From Pyrus communis (taxonomy: Eukaryota > Streptophyta > Magnoliopsida > Rosales > Rosaceae), in contig NC_084819.1 of the NCBI RefSeq assembly GCF_963583255.1, positions 3,045,501 to 3,109,500 of the forward strand: 64,000 bases of DNA. Reading direction: 5' to 3'. The notes beneath the pieces were generated by a model. The model searched no databases. It was given only the letters and a program-made list of their open reading frames with translations, and was not told the origin of the DNA. Shown piece after piece: positions 39,510 to 51,632 of the stretch. Every line of letters begins with the position of its first letter. Within the stretch, counting starts at the first letter, position 1. The position numbers and the translations under genes were made by a program.

Positions 39510-42248
39510 TTAAAAATTATGCTGCAAGAATAACTTCTCTTGAGGTGATGCAGGTCCAATCTCTTCTTCCAAGCTCCTCAAGCCATCACCACCACTCCCA
39601 CAGTTGCCCAAATTTCTACCCTCTGTGGTCTTCCCATCGGCATCGGCATCTGAGGCCGATGACTTCCTCCTCTGGGAAGAAGCAACACTCGGAAATGTGA
39701 TCCATGAAGGAGCTCGGAATTCAAACCTTTGCGCGTCCTCCAGTTCTACCACATCAGTGTCGACTGACCTGTTTGAAGATTTTTGTGAGGATTTTTTGTG
39801 CATTCTACTGCTTCCCAATACCACCTCGGTTGGCAGAATAGGTTGCTCGTTACACGGGCTGCCCATTAGCATGGCAAGAGCTCGTTCTAGCGCTGTCGTC
39901 ACCTTGTCCATTGATGGCCTCTCCTTCCCTCTCATTCTCACACATTTGCAGGCTACATTGGCAATTCTTTTCAAGGCTTCAAGGTCAGGTGGGGGTTTCA
40001 AAACTGGATCCAAAATTGCACTTATGTCTCCTGACTTGATCAGAGGCACTCCCCATTCAACTATATTTCCGTCTTCATACTGCATATCGATGGCTTTTCT
40101 GCCACTAAGAATCTCCAAAAGCAAAACACCAAAACTATAAACATCAGATTTGGTTGTAAGGTAATGAAGTCTGTAGTACTCAGGATCAAGATACCCTAGA
40201 GTTCCGGCTGGTAGCTCTGCCAATGGGGAGCCACTGTCTGCAGGTCCCAGTAACGACAAACCAAAATCAGCCACTCGAGCATTGTGCTCCTCGTCAATGA
40301 GAATGTTTGAAGACTTAATGTCTCGATGAATCACCGGTGGGCAAGCATAACCGTGCAAGTATTCAATTCCCCGAGCTGCTTGGACTGCAATAGTGACCCT
40401 TCGCACCCAATCCAATTGCTCTTTCAAGGCTTTGTTCTTTCCGTGGAGATGCTGATGCAATGATCCATGAGCCATGAACTCATAAACAAGAAGACTTTGT
40501 CCGCCTTCTTCACAATATCCGAGCAGATTGAGTAAATGTGCGTGGTTTAATCGTGAGAGCAAGTCTAGCTCTGTATGGAACTCTTTCGAATTCTTTTGCA
40601 TGTTAGGAGACATTATAGCCCTTTTGACAGCAACAACTGTCCCGTCTTTTAAAACACCTCTGAAAACACAGGAGAAGCTTCCCTTTCCAACAACAGACTC
40701 CTCTCCAAAGCCGGCTGTGGCCCTTTCAAGCTCCTCATACGTGAACATCTGAGCTCTCCTTATCTTGAGGTCATCCAACTCGGGACGAATCTTACCATTG
40801 TCTTTCTGGAAAGATCCACCCTGACCATTCTTTTTCGAATTCAAATCTTTTCCTGTGCACTGACAGTTGCGTAATCTGTAGCGAACATATAAAATTGCAG
40901 TTATAGACACAACACTCACCAAGAACAGAGCAAAAGCAACCTCCGCAATAATGATAGGCAATTGCATGGACCAAAACCTTTCATTCTTCTTGCCATATGA
41001 AGATGAACAATTTGAGAAACATTCAGCTGAGTAACAAATAGAACAGTTATATTCACACTGTCTATCAGATTTCAAAGTACATCCGGTTTTTGGGTACATT
41101 TCATCTGGACAATCATTGCTGCACGGCATGCAAATATGAGAGTTAGGTAACTTGCAAGAGGCACTCTCATTACTGAGCTCATAGAAACCAGGAGCGCACG
41201 GAGTGGACTTGCAGAATCCAGGTGCCATAGGTAATGGAAGAGAAGTTGGGAATCCATGTCCCCAACAAACCGGTAAGAATGATTTGTCAGCAAGAATTCC
41301 ACAAGTGAAGTAATTTCCAGCAGCAATCTCATAAACCTTAGCACCATTAGGAGCCGGTGTACTTTGTTTCACAATAAACCCCCAACAAATCACCTCACGG
41401 TCATAGCTCTTAATTCCGCAAGCATGGAACTTCCCTCCGACAACTGAAAGCATTGGGTCATTTGGAGCCATATCAACATTGCCCTGACCTGAATATGCCA
41501 CTGAAATTTCTTCTTCCATGACCAAGCTTCTTCCCCAACAAACGGTTCTGGAATTCACAGGCTCCAAAATCCCACAAACATGATTCCCACCAGCTGAAAT
41601 CTTCCGAAACCTCATATCTTTGGGGATCAAGCTGATAACCCTGCTACTAGTCTCATCACCCCAGCAAAAGACAGTCCTGTTCTGGGCAAACAATCCACAA
41701 TTGAATTCTGAGCCAGCTGAAATCGACTGAATCTGCCCATCAAACACATAGTTTTTGGTCATGTTATATCCCCAACAATCAACAAAAGAAGTGTTTCTGA
41801 GCCTGCCAGTTAAAGGTTTTCGTAATCCACACAAATGATAATCACCAGCACTGATTTCTAAGTATTGAGCTTCTTTAACAATGGGTTGAGGGACACCCAT
41901 TTGGATATAACCACTGCTTCCCCAACAATATGGCTGGTTGGAATCCATGAGAAGTCCACAAACAAATCCATCACCAGCAGTTAAACCGATAAATGGGAAT
42001 CGATTAGGAGCCCCGTGTGTAATTGCTGAGTTTGATCCATAGCAGGTCACAAGATGAGACCCATCTAATTTTAACCCACAGAAAACTGGACCTTTCTCTC
42101 CATAAGAAACTGCAATGGCTGACATGGAACCTAGTCCTGAAGCTAAACACCATAAATCTGATAAAACTACAAGTTCAGCAAGAAATCCAGCTCTCAGTAT
42201 GCTGATATTAAGAACCCAGATCAGGAAATCATTTACTGAAAACCCCAT
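39510..42248 (-). CDS. ACR4: CRINKLY4-family receptor kinase ACR4
   Basis: An intronless gene of 912 aa, as expected for ACR4. Order: signal peptide (about 1-40); crinkly repeat domain (about 45-345) with seven propeller-type units, each with an AG-type turn and CWG or CYG (for example residues 108-110, 158-160, 195-197, 237-239, 288-290, 328-330); TNFR-like Cys-rich region (about 346-415); membrane helix (about 429-455); kinase (about 515-790) with VGKGSFSCVFRG, Lys542, HRDIKSSN (Asp643), DFG 661-663 and LGYLDPEYY; Ser-rich tail. All catalytic residues are present. ACR4 acts at the plasma membrane in epidermis differentiation, embryo and ovule development and root stem-cell control, where in Arabidopsis it works with CLV1 downstream of CLE40. 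A CRINKLY4-related (CCR) paralog is the alternative, but length, single exon and TNFR region favour ACR4. Confidence 0.95.
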   Translation of the reverse strand: MGFSVNDFLIWVLNISILRAGFLAELVVLSDLWCLASGLGSMSAIAVSYGEKGPVFCGLKLDGSHLVTCYGSNSAITHGAPNRFPFIGLTAGDGFVCGLLMDSNQPYCWGSSGYIQMGVPQPIVKEAQYLEISAGDYHLCGLRKPLTGRLRNTSFVDCWGYNMTKNYVFDGQIQSISAGSEFNCGLFAQNRTVFCWGDETSSRVISLIPKDMRFRKISAGGNHVCGILEPVNSRTVCWGRSLVMEEEISVAYSGQGNVDMAPNDPMLSVVGGKFHACGIKSYDREVICWGFIVKQSTPAPNGAKVYEIAAGNYFTCGILADKSFLPVCWGHGFPTSLPLPMAPGFCKSTPCAPGFYELSNESASCKLPNSHICMPCSNDCPDEMYPKTGCTLKSDRQCEYNCSICYSAECFSNCSSSYGKKNERFWSMQLPIIIAEVAFALFLVSVVSITAILYVRYRLRNCQCTGKDLNSKKNGQGGSFQKDNGKIRPELDDLKIRRAQMFTYEELERATAGFGEESVVGKGSFSCVFRGVLKDGTVVAVKRAIMSPNMQKNSKEFHTELDLLSRLNHAHLLNLLGYCEEGGQSLLVYEFMAHGSLHQHLHGKNKALKEQLDWVRRVTIAVQAARGIEYLHGYACPPVIHRDIKSSNILIDEEHNARVADFGLSLLGPADSGSPLAELPAGTLGYLDPEYYRLHYLTTKSDVYSFGVLLLEILSGRKAIDMQYEDGNIVEWGVPLIKSGDISAILDPVLKPPPDLEALKRIANVACKCVRMRGKERPSMDKVTTALERALAMLMGSPCNEQPILPTEVVLGSSRMHKKSSQKSSNRSVDTDVVELEDAQRFEFRAPSWITFPSVASSQRRKSSASDADADGKTTEGRNLGNCGSGGDGLRSLEEEIGPASPQEKLFLQHNF

Positions 42249-42986
42249 TATAACAAGCCACTGTAAAGCTACTCAAAGATAAAGTTTCACCCACCAACTA
42301 AAGTTGCTGACTTTTATTTCCTTCCAAATTGAAGGACAAAGTCTGGTATCCAATGCAGTAATTTACAAGGAAAATCTGTGTTTCTGGTGTTTTTCTAAAG
42401 AGATGCAACCACATTATACTCCCCTTTTCTCCATAACGAAAAATGAAGAAAAAGGCGAAAAATTAAACTAAGTGGCCATGAATTGATGAACAGAAAAAGA
42501 GGCGAATGTGTGACAAACCCACGTACCAGAAGCAACAGATCAGCAAAAACCAAGCAGGACCCAAATCAGAAAATCCCTTCTGAAGCAGGCAACTTTGGCA
42601 AAAAGATTAATAAAGGTAACAACTTTAGAGAAGCCCACACCTCCAAGTTATCCGTTGCTGAAAACCCATGTGAGAAAACCTCATGTTTCTTCACTTTTCT
42701 GGTGCTGAAAACAAAACTTCCAAACTTGAATGGGCTTTCTGCAATTTTGATTCCAGGAAGCAAGGAAAACAAATCACCTTTTAGAATCCCATGTACTTAT
42801 TTATTTGATTTGCTTTCAGGTTCATCTGTAAAACTCAAGAATGGGAAGAGTAATCTGGCACTTCTCTGTCCATGAAATTTTGCTTTGAATGAGTGTTGGG
42901 TGGTGAGGTGAATTTCATGAATGGAAATTAAAGAAAGCTGGATTGTTGCATGTGGTTGCAGGGTATTGTTGTTGCAGACTAGAATC

Positions 42987-43022
<36 letters not shown>

Positions 43023-43850
43023 AGAAGAGGAGAGAGAGCATTTAATACCATGAAACTGCAGCTTCTGAATATGGCGTTAGGTGCAGGTGAAGGCAATAAA
43101 TGAGAAGTTAATGCAAATTCATCTTTTCATGCCTGCATTGGAGCACACTTGGCTACCCTTCTGATTTTTTTTTTTTTAACTTTGGTGAAGATGCATCCAA
43201 ATTTTTTTCCAATTTAAATCTTGCTTCCCCTACTTGATCATATCAAAATGTATCGCACTTTCTCATGGTTTTTAATGTTTTTGTTTGCTCTTGCATGCAT
43301 GACGTCCATATTTTGAATATTTTTAATAAGATTTACGTGTTTCTTTTATGTGAACAAATTTCATTTGTTTGCATTTTTATTGGTTTTTTCCCCTTAAAAA
43401 TAAGGTTTCACCTTGCTATATTCTCTTTTATTTTTATTTTGAACAAATGATATTATTTACATTAAGAGAAGGGAAAGTAGGTTTAGTCTCATAATAAATT
43501 GTTTTATTCGTTTTTGGGTCATGTTAGACATAATCTGCATTCTTAACGAGTTGATAAAAACAAGATATTTTACATCAACAGGTGAAAAAATCCCAACGCA
43601 AACAAAAAGATTAAATAAAATGCATTTTAATTAACAAATACTTCATTGCTTTATTTGCAAAGTATTTAATTAGGATGTTGACTTTGTTGTTAAAATAATA
43701 TTTGAGAGAGAGAAGAGAGAGAGGGACGGCTAGAGACGATGAAAGAAGGGGCTTAACCGCTTAAGTGTTTCTAAAATTGTTATTTCTCTTTGCTTTTGTG
43801 CCTTTATTTTTATTAATTTTGGTAGATTTTACTTCCTCTAAGTAATACAA
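42249..43850. other. ACR4 upstream region
   Basis: Promoter and 5' UTR of ACR4. It includes the (GA)n tract at 42990-43040 and, near 43445-43500, the reversed tail of the SINE family (CATTAAGAGAAGGGAAAGTA and TTTAGTCTCATAAT). The open frame at 42483-42875 has no recognisable domain. Confidence 0.5.
42990..43040. repeat. (GA)n-rich tract upstream of ACR4
   Basis: About 15 GA units followed by imperfect AGAGAAGAGGAGAGA, 740-790 bases before the ACR4 ATG, so (CT)n on the coding strand. GAGA-type tracts are bound by BBR/BPC factors in plants; a role here is inference. Confidence 0.85.
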
Positions 43851-43855
43851 ATTAT

Positions 43856-43877
43856 TAATATATATATATATATATAT
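43856..43877. repeat. (TA)n microsatellite
   Basis: About 11 TA units in AT-rich intergenic DNA. Confidence 0.85.
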
Positions 43878-43934
43878 TTTAGATCATATAAGATTCTTAT
43901 TCCTAGTCTACACAATCATACTAAACATAAAATA

Positions 43935-44510
43935 CTATTTATAGTACAAATTATATATACATATATAGTCAAACAACTTTAAACAAATAAAATATAATAT
44001 AACAATTTAACATATCACTAACGTTAGCCCACCCTTATCCACACAACTCGTTAAGCCTTAACTCAAACAATGACTTTTCGTGCATGTTCCAGTCATGTTA
44101 TGGGTCGTCGCTTAGTACTACAAAAAACGAAATTGAGTTACATTATTGCTAATTTATAGTGCTCCTTCCCTTAGTGTAGATAATATCGTTTGCTCAAGGA
44201 AAAAAAGTTCATGTTATGAGTCATGCACAATTATATATACATATAGTCAATTAGCTTAAACCAAACAAAATATAATGGGGAAGTGTTATTGGCACTCCAA
44301 AAATCTCATTTTCCACTCTTCACAAATATATTTTTCTTTCCAAATATAGAAAGTTTGGAGTGTAGAATGAGAGCCATACAATATAGCAATTTAACATATC
44401 ACTAACGAGCCCACCCTTATCAACACAACTCGTTTAACCTCAACTCAAACAATGAATTTTTCGTGCATGTTTGAAGTCATATTATGGGTCATGCACAATT
44501 TTACTAGGTC
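43935..44510. repeat. Tandem segmental duplication; second copy carries a MITE
   Basis: Copy one (about 43935-44107) and copy two (about 44228-44510) share TATATATACATATA-TAGTCAA, AACAAAATATAAT, CAATTTAACATATCACTAAC, GCCCACCCTTATC and TTTTTCGTGCATGTT. In copy two, 98 bp beginning GGGGAAGTGTTATTGGCACT interrupts the match right after AAAATATAAT. Confidence 0.8.
44281..44378. mobile_element. Truncated MITE, same family as 32186-32297
   Basis: The left TIR AGTGTTATTGGCACTCCAAA is intact, and the interior shares CACTC..., ATATTTTTCTTTCCAAATAT and AAAGTTTGGAGTGTA with the family. The right TIR (TTTGGAGTGCCAATAAC) is missing. Confidence 0.75.
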
Positions 44511-44628
44511 TAGTCTCACGACTCATCAACCAATATGTCCCAAAGTTTCTCCACAAAAAGTTTATGGCAAGGTAAGTTATTAAGAGGCGTTTTGATATAT
44601 TCGTCTTGTTTTTAAACTTGTTAGACCA

Positions 44629-44631
<3 letters not shown>

Positions 44632-44665
<34 letters not shown>
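44632..44665. repeat. (TA)n microsatellite
   Basis: About 17 TA units. Confidence 0.85.
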
Positions 44666-44668
<3 letters not shown>

Positions 44669-44779
44669 TGTCTTTTAACGATTTAATTATACATCCTTCT
44701 ACGATTTTGGAATCACTCTTAATTAACCCATTTTGTTGTACCTAAATTACAAGACCTAGAATAGTTTACATAAAAAATA

Positions 44780-45002
44780 GGATTTGGATCCCATCCGGAT
44801 CCAAGTTATGAGGATTCTAGGGGTTCTCACATCCTAACCGTTTATTGTACATCATGCGGTCATAAATCATTTGAAATTTATTTATTTATAATTAAACACA
44901 AATAGTACCTAACGAAAACTGATAAAACGATGTATGATAAACTGCCATGATGTGAGGATCTCTAAGATCCCCACAAAGAGGATCCGGAGAGGATCCTCAT
45001 CC
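44780..45002. mobile_element. MITE with GGATCC-rich terminal repeats
   Basis: The left end GGATTTGGATCCCATCCGGA is paired by the reversed right end GGATGAGGATCCTCTCCGGA; the arms extend about 80 bp, including CTCACATC and TTTATYRTACATC. Flanks TAAAAAATA and AAAAAAATA agree at 8 of 9 positions, which fits a MULE-type 9-bp target duplication. Confidence 0.75.
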
Positions 45003-45939
45003 AAAAAAATAAACAAGGAAAAAAAAAATGAAAGAAAAAGGGTTCCAACATTCTTGCTAACTAATGTCTCTTAGTTTGAGGTTCAGCTCGTAGAGCCAAA
45101 GCTAGGGCTGCGTGGCACCTTGGTTTCACATAAGTAAAAGCTCTTCGGAGCTGGTGATGCTTGATAAAAAGTCTCATCTCTCCCCTTTGAGAAACCATGA
45201 GACTCTGTTATCTTGACACCGTTAACATTGCTATTGAAGTTCCAAGTAATTCTTTTTATGTTCACATATTGTAGGTTTGTTAATTTTTCTTTTAGCTTCA
45301 CATTCCGTTGATAGCTACTCGTATCGATTATCACAGTTGAAAAATTCTTGGATTTTCACATACTGTAACTTAGGCTTAGGACGTGTCGAGAGAATAGTCT
45401 GCTATGATACTATGATAAACTTTATAGACTCATACATTTCCACCATCAATACCACCGATATTGTTTCAACTTAACTACTTATTATTAAGTGTTGGGTTTA
45501 TCACAAAAGGCTTGGGTGATATTAAGAGTGAAAACTCACATATATTATTTTATCATATGACCACTGTATAGGATCCTATTCTTCAAACCCTTTTTCCGGT
45601 GACTCCGAAGAATCCAATCATGCTCTCATCTGTCTCTTTCTTGTATATTTAAGAACTTGGATCAAATCAATCAAGAAACCGAGACGGTTGCGAATTGGTG
45701 TTGATGGAAGAATTGTGCGGAGCCATGTTCGATGCCGACCATTTGAAGGACACTATTCGCAGCAGTTCAGTGGGAGAAAACCTAGTGCTTCTTTCAAACT
45801 AAAGGATATGAACAATTTCTAGCCTTGGAAAAGTCTGAAAACTAACTGCAGAATTAGGCTAATGCTTACCGAATTAATTTTCATGTCAACTTATTTCCCA
45901 ACCAATACTGCAGTGTTACTTTGACTTCTACGTTACAGC

Positions 45940-46200
45940 TATTGTTTTTAGTGCTTGTCTAGAAGTGCTTTTACAATGACTGAAAGTACTCTTAGAGAAA
46001 ATGTTTCTGAGTTTCAAAAGCACTAAAAATGCTTTATGCAAGAAGCACCAGTTATGTGCTCTGTTGTTTCTTGTATGATGCACTTTAAGTGTTTTTCCAT
46101 GATTCACTTGCATTTTACTAAAAATATATTAGTTCAAAAAACATTTTTACAAAAATAGCTTTCAACCATTTTAAATGCAGTTCAAAATGAACTCTTAATG
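45940..46200. mobile_element. Probable MITE rich in AAGTGCTTTT motifs
   Basis: The stretch has several direct and inverted copies of GAAGTGCTTTT-like words (for example AGAAGTGCTTTTACAATG, AAAAGCACTAAAAATGCT, GCAAGAAGCACC), which recalls a common dispersed element. Ends were not resolved. No gene is seen here or in the 46200-47410 flank. Confidence 0.45.
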
Positions 46201-47750
46201 TATTTCAGTATATTATGTTTCTCAGTATTTGATTTAATCAAGTTAACTAAAGCGGTGTGATTATCATGGATGGCTACCAAAGAGCCAACAAACTCATGGA
46301 CCATACCATCCCTTATTGTCTTCCATCTTCATTCATTCCTCCAAACAAAACGGCACTCCACCAACATCACAAATGCAACGGCTCCAATTTCATACTCTTC
46401 TAGTAACGACATTAATTAAGTTTTTATAATCGATATTCTTATTTTAAATTATACTACAGAGAACGAGAAAAGTTGAATTCAAAAATAAAAAAGACGAATA
46501 GAAATGTTATATCTATCAAAGCGATCCATCACTTATAACGGTGGTTTAAGTTGATAACCTAAAAGTAGTGGGGACCAACCGCATTTCAATCACCTTAATG
46601 GAGAGCCCATATTTACTGACCTACAAATTTATTAATAAATATCTTTGTTCCATTAAACTTTGCTTTCATAGATTGTTGTGAATGCCATGCTCAATGAATT
46701 TTATATTTCATCTCAAGATTTTGTAAGCATAAATTAGTGAATAATTGACAACATTTCGTCCTGATTTACATATTACGTGTTCCCAATGCCAAATTAAACG
46801 TAATTTGACTCGTTTCATGCTAGAAACTTCTTATGTTATCGAAAATTGTTCCCTCACACGACCACAACAAAGCACAAAACACAATCGGGTAGCAAAGGGA
46901 CGACGACTAGGAGCCCGAATTATTAAGAAACTTTTCAGTTTGTCCGAAATTCAGCTCGTTACACAAAGCATTATAATACAATTGATTGAAAATATTTTTT
47001 TTAAAATTTTTAACAAATTGTATTATTACACTTAATGCATCAGACCGTGTTCTAAGCACATTAAACAATCTCTTCAAATTATCGGCAGCAAATCACATGC
47101 ATGGTTAATCAAAGTTTATGCAAGTCCCGATAAGATTGTGTTACTAGCAGTGGGCCCTAAAGCAGTATATTTGTGAGTTGTGATTTCTAATTTGATTTTC
47201 TTTACAATGAGTTTTGTAAGTATTAAATAAGTTTAAAGTTGGAAGGACTTCCAGTTCGAGTTGAACTCTGAGTTTACTGTTACCCAACATGTGCACTCTT
47301 ATTTTTATTTTATTTTGAATACTTTTAAAATTTTTATTGTACAAAGAAATGTTAAGACGCACTCTAATCTTTTATAGTAAAACTCAAAATTTATCTAACT
47401 AAACCCACCCCAACTCACTTGTAACAACCTGTCTTCAATTATTACGATTTTTATAAATTTTAAATGTGAATTTACGAAAATGCCCTTCGAGGCAAGTGTT
47501 GAATTTTGTTGACTGTCGTGTCACGTAAGATTCATTTTCTTAGCATATCCTCGTAGGACTCATCGCTACGGATGCGTGGGCGCAAACGGAACGCAATTTG
47601 AAGTTATAACGAATGAGTTATTAACGTTTAAAGTTGGGAGCATTTTAGTAAATACATATCTAGAAAATTCCATATTTTTGAAGCAAAATTTGGGATGCCA
47701 CATGTGTGGCCCAGATTAAAAGGAACAGAGGATGGTTGGTGCAGATGGAG

Positions 47751-47759
47751 TATAAATGA
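47751..47759 (+). promoter_or_regulatory. TATA box of the LTR
   Basis: TATAAATGA lies 330 bases from the LTR start in a GC-richer, purine-rich context (GAGAGAAAGGACGGAGAGG follows), as expected at a U3/R border. Confidence 0.55.
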
Positions 47760-49121
47760 GAGAAAGGACGGAGAGGTGAGACAAATCAAAAGAGGAGTGA
47801 TGTGAGGAGAACCAATAGGAAGCAGAAGAAAGAAGGGGAAGGGAGAGAAACGAGAAGCACGGAATCACCCTTGACTCGTGCGACCCGCGAACCTGGTTGT
47901 GACCCGTAGGTTTCTCCGATGAAATTCATCATTTTTCCGATGGATTGGGCTAATCTACCACTCCCAATCCTCATATTGACCCTTCCTCTACCATTTCTAC
48001 ATCAAATTTGAGAGGATTGGGTTTGGAATTAAGGGATTTTGCACCAGTGGGTGCGACGGCTTCGGGGTGGCGATCCACCATATCCGAAGGTACCTCAGTC
48101 AACCACCACCATCAATAGACTTTCCATGAGGCCTAGAACAAAGCCCAATCAGTTGTAGGGGCAGCGGAGCACCGGAGATGGCGAATCAAGAAACACCCTT
48201 TAAAGGGTTTTCGACGAGTTTTAGTGGAATTGGGGCTTTTCCCCAGCCAAATTGGCCTTAGTCACAGGTATGAAAGTTGCTCCACTCACTGAGATCTTCA
48301 CTTCTGTGAAGTTTGAGAATTTTTAGAAATGGTTGAATTTTCCAGCGAGACGGGGCTGCCGACCGCCACCAGCGGTGGCGCGTAGCCAACGGGCCGCCGA
48401 TGCTATTTTACACTAAATTGATATCCATATGATGTGATTTGAGTATTGTGAATCTAGTTTAATTAGGCCTCGTTTGGCAGCTCAGACTGTACTGACTATT
48501 TCTGTCGGATAGGATAAATAGCCACCAGATAGTACTGACTAAATTAGTCGGGCGTTTGGTGCAGTATTGGATTAATGATCGTATTATTTATACTGTGTTT
48601 GGTACTGAATCGGATAGGACAAGAGAAAAAAAAAATTTAACAAATCTTTCTTTATTTGTTGAACTTTTCTCATATTTATACTTATTGAAAACCACATAAA
48701 TTTTCAAATAACAAAGAAAAATAGTAAATTTCATACATCAAATTCAAAATATTTTCCAATAACATAAAAGAAGGTTCACAAAAAACAATTACAATCGTTA
48801 CGATAAATAATCCAACCACATATCCAAGTTCATAAAATATACAAATGCAAGGTGGTTTCAGTAAGAAACAGTTTGTCCAGATAGCCAAAATATATGCATG
48901 CTACTTTTAACAAAATATATGCATGCTATAGCTTTTAACAAAATATATTGTTGTCGGTTTGAAATGTCAATTGGGGTTACTTTGTCCAAGTAACATGAGT
49001 ACAAAGGCTTTTTTCATTGCACCATCCAAAGACGAGAATGTCCTCACATTCTGTGGCTTTTCGAAAAGGATATTTAGTGCCTTGATTTGATCCTCAATAG
49101 ACGAATTCATCTTTGACAATT

Positions 49122-50035
49122 CTAAACAATCTCAGGTTTTGGATCCACTCCTTTCCCAAAAGCAACTTGTAAAACTTCACCCAACTTATCAACTGATTCA
49201 AAAAGCATTTCTTTAAATGCCACAGCAAGATCATTATCATTAGTAGCTTTCTTCCTTTTCTGGGTACTTGAACTACTGGACCATCGAGCAACAGAGGGAG
49301 AACTAGTCTCTGCCTCATCTTCATCTTCATTAATGTGCTCAGGCTCATTCATCATCTCAGTAGGAGTTGCAGCTCCTACTCCGGTTGCTCGGTCTTTCCC
49401 AAAAATAACATTCAATCTGTCATACAATGGAAACGATTTTCCTAGCCAGCCTTCTGCTTCTTTGTTAACTTGCAATGCGAAAACAAATCACACTATCCAT
49501 AAAATACAAACAATCTTATGTTGTTCCCTTCAACCTGTCTTGATATAATCAAGCATCCATTAATTTAATTAAGCTGTTATAATGAATAGGGCTAAAGGAT
49601 ATGGTTTGGTACTATTAAATTGTATGTAAGGGAACATGTTAAGTAATCAAATATGTAAAGTTAAATTCGAGTATTATGTTAGAGAATTACCTTTACATAG
49701 GATTGCCATACTTCAGTGCTATCAACCTCAATACACTTTCGTACATCATTCCATGCAAAACCAGTTTTATTAACCATGTCATAAACTATTGCATAATCTT
49801 TTTTCCACCTTCTCATTTTGGACTCAATATGTGGAACTGCGTTTATATTGGCATTAGGACATTTCAAATTAATAGCTGTTTCAAACTGAGCCATTGTTCC
49901 GGGTTTGAAACAATCGTTATCACATCGCAAATTCCTAACAACTGCCTCCTCAAGTATGGAGAGCAATGCATCTTCTTCATGTTGGTTTCAAACCTTTCTA
50001 CTTCCTTTTGGTTGACTACTTTGTTCACTTTCCAT
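49122..50035 (-). pseudogene. Harbinger ORF1, Myb/SANT-like DNA-binding protein, with nonsense codon
   Basis: From the ATG at 50035 the frame reads MESEQSSQPKGSRKV, then TGA (49988-49990) where family members have Trp, then NQHEEDALLSILEEAVV, FETAINLKCPNANINAVPHI, ESKMRRWKKDYAIVYDM and GFAWNDVRKCIEVDS. This is the plant Myb/SANT-like domain that partners the transposase for DNA binding and nuclear entry. A second block (49468-49122) continues EAEGWLGKSFPLYDRLNVIF, a Ser-rich and acidic stretch, and KKATNDNDLAVAFKEML. A donor at 49691 and an acceptor near 49468 are plausible but their phases do not agree by one base, so a further indel is likely. Confidence 0.85.
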
Positions 50036-50287
50036 TCCTACAATTACATACACAACATGTGGAACACCCTTTATATTGGCATTAGGACATATAATCAATA
50101 ATGCATATAATTAATAGTAAGTGATAAAAACCATAAGCAAATCATCACACTTTTTAAATAAATACATAATCAGGTCGCACTTTGTTCGAATAAAGTATCA
50201 TAACCGAATACATAAGAAATCACTATTTGTTCAAATAACAAACCATAACCAAATCACAACATGCATATGTAAAAAAATTTAATCAAA

Positions 50288-51632
50288 TCACACTTGCACA
50301 CGCCACTCATTGTACATATTCATAGCCAAAGTGTTTCTCCATGCAGTCCATTCTTGTGTAGGTTGAACACTGTCAATCATATCTTCATCATCATCACTAC
50401 TTTCAGATTCGTCCAAGTTTAGGATTTTATTTTCTATTGGATCATCTGACATATGCCTTCTAATAAGATTATGTAATAGGCAGCAGGCTGTCATAATCCT
50501 AAATTGTGTTTTAATTGGGAAAAATGATAGACCTCTTAAGATGCTTCAACGCATCTTAAGTAGTCCAAAACATCTCTCAATGACATTTCTAGCTTGAGCA
50601 TGTTTCATATTGAAATACTCCTCATGATTAATCGGGAGTCTTCTATTTCTCCACTCCGAGAGATGGTAACGCACTCCCCTATACGGTGCAAGGTATCCTG
50701 GACCCTTTGTGTACCCACCATCCATAAGGTAGTAACACCCTAACACACAAAAAAATGTATATTACTATATATAAGAAAAATGAGGATTCAAATTACTAAT
50801 ATAAACAAATAATCTATTGTTACCCGTGGGAACTTTTAATCCCGATGGTCTACTTATCGCATCTCAGAGTACTCTAGAATAAGATGCCGACCCTTCCCAA
50901 CCTGGGTACACAAATATAAAATTCATGTCCACATTACAGACTCCCAACATATTGGTCGCAATCTCTCCCTTTTTGATCGGTATCTTGGTAGGGACATGAA
51001 CGTTAATGTAAGTCCCATCCAATGCCCCCAAGCAATTCCTAAAAAAAATCATTAACATTAGTATGATCAATATATTTAATTACATTAATTTTAGAAGTAA
51101 TTTATATAAAATATGAAGAATACCTCAAACCAACTCCATTTAGAATCTGGGTGGGCATTAGGAATGGGTTCTGGCACTTTCAAAAGTGTACCTTGTAGCC
51201 TTAACACTCCATGTAGAATGGAATTGAAATATCTACTTATGGTATCCCCCGATCGACAAAACCTCCTCCCAATTGTACGATTCTTGACATGATGTGCAAG
51301 TATATGCAAAAACATGCAAACTTGTTCTTCCATTGTTACTACACCATCCAATTTTACTCTACCATGGTCAGGAAGCATTTGACATAAATAGTGGAACGTT
51401 CTTCTATCCATTCTAATTTGGTTCACACACTGAACATCATCATATCCTATTGTGCTATCTAAATAGGTTGACCCTACCATTCTCCTAACAATGTGCGATT
51501 TCTAAGTGCAAGTTGCCGATTCCGCCTTCTAGCTAAATTATGATTCTTGATGAACCACATCATCAACCAAGTCACAATATTCAAGTACCACACGTTAACA
51601 ATGAAGCATGCCACAATCTTTCTTTGATCCAT
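50288..51632 (-). pseudogene. Harbinger (HARBI1-like, DDE_Tnp_4) transposase, inactivated
   Basis: Starting MDQRKIVACFIV (51632), the frame runs to a TAG at 51474-51476; the homology continues in another frame with MVGSTYLDSTIGYDDVQC and IGRRFCRSGDTISRYF, so one base is missing or added near 51480. After an intron (51124 to 51038; phases differ by one) comes NCLGALDGTYINVHVP with the first catalytic Asp. A TGA at 50864-50866 stands where the motif VL-R-DAI has Arg. After the intron ending at 50740 come YYLMDGGYTKGPGYLAP (second Asp) and ARNVIERCFGLLKMR (Glu), then a TGA at 50546-50548 for Trp, and HNLIRR near the end. The DDE triad codons survive, but the gene cannot make a full protein. Confidence 0.9.

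Noticed and set aside
39604..40140. 178-aa plus-strand frame opposite ACR4
   Set aside because: Antisense shadow of the ACR4 kinase and tail.
42483..42875. 130-aa frame upstream of ACR4
   Set aside because: Falls in the ACR4 upstream region on the opposite strand with no domain.
45083..45334. 83-aa minus-strand frame with a protein-like composition
   Set aside because: No family recognised and no flanking exons; not enough to call a gene.
49676..50101. 141-aa plus-strand frame opposite the Harbinger ORF1
   Set aside because: Antisense shadow; the minus strand carries the Myb/SANT-like match.
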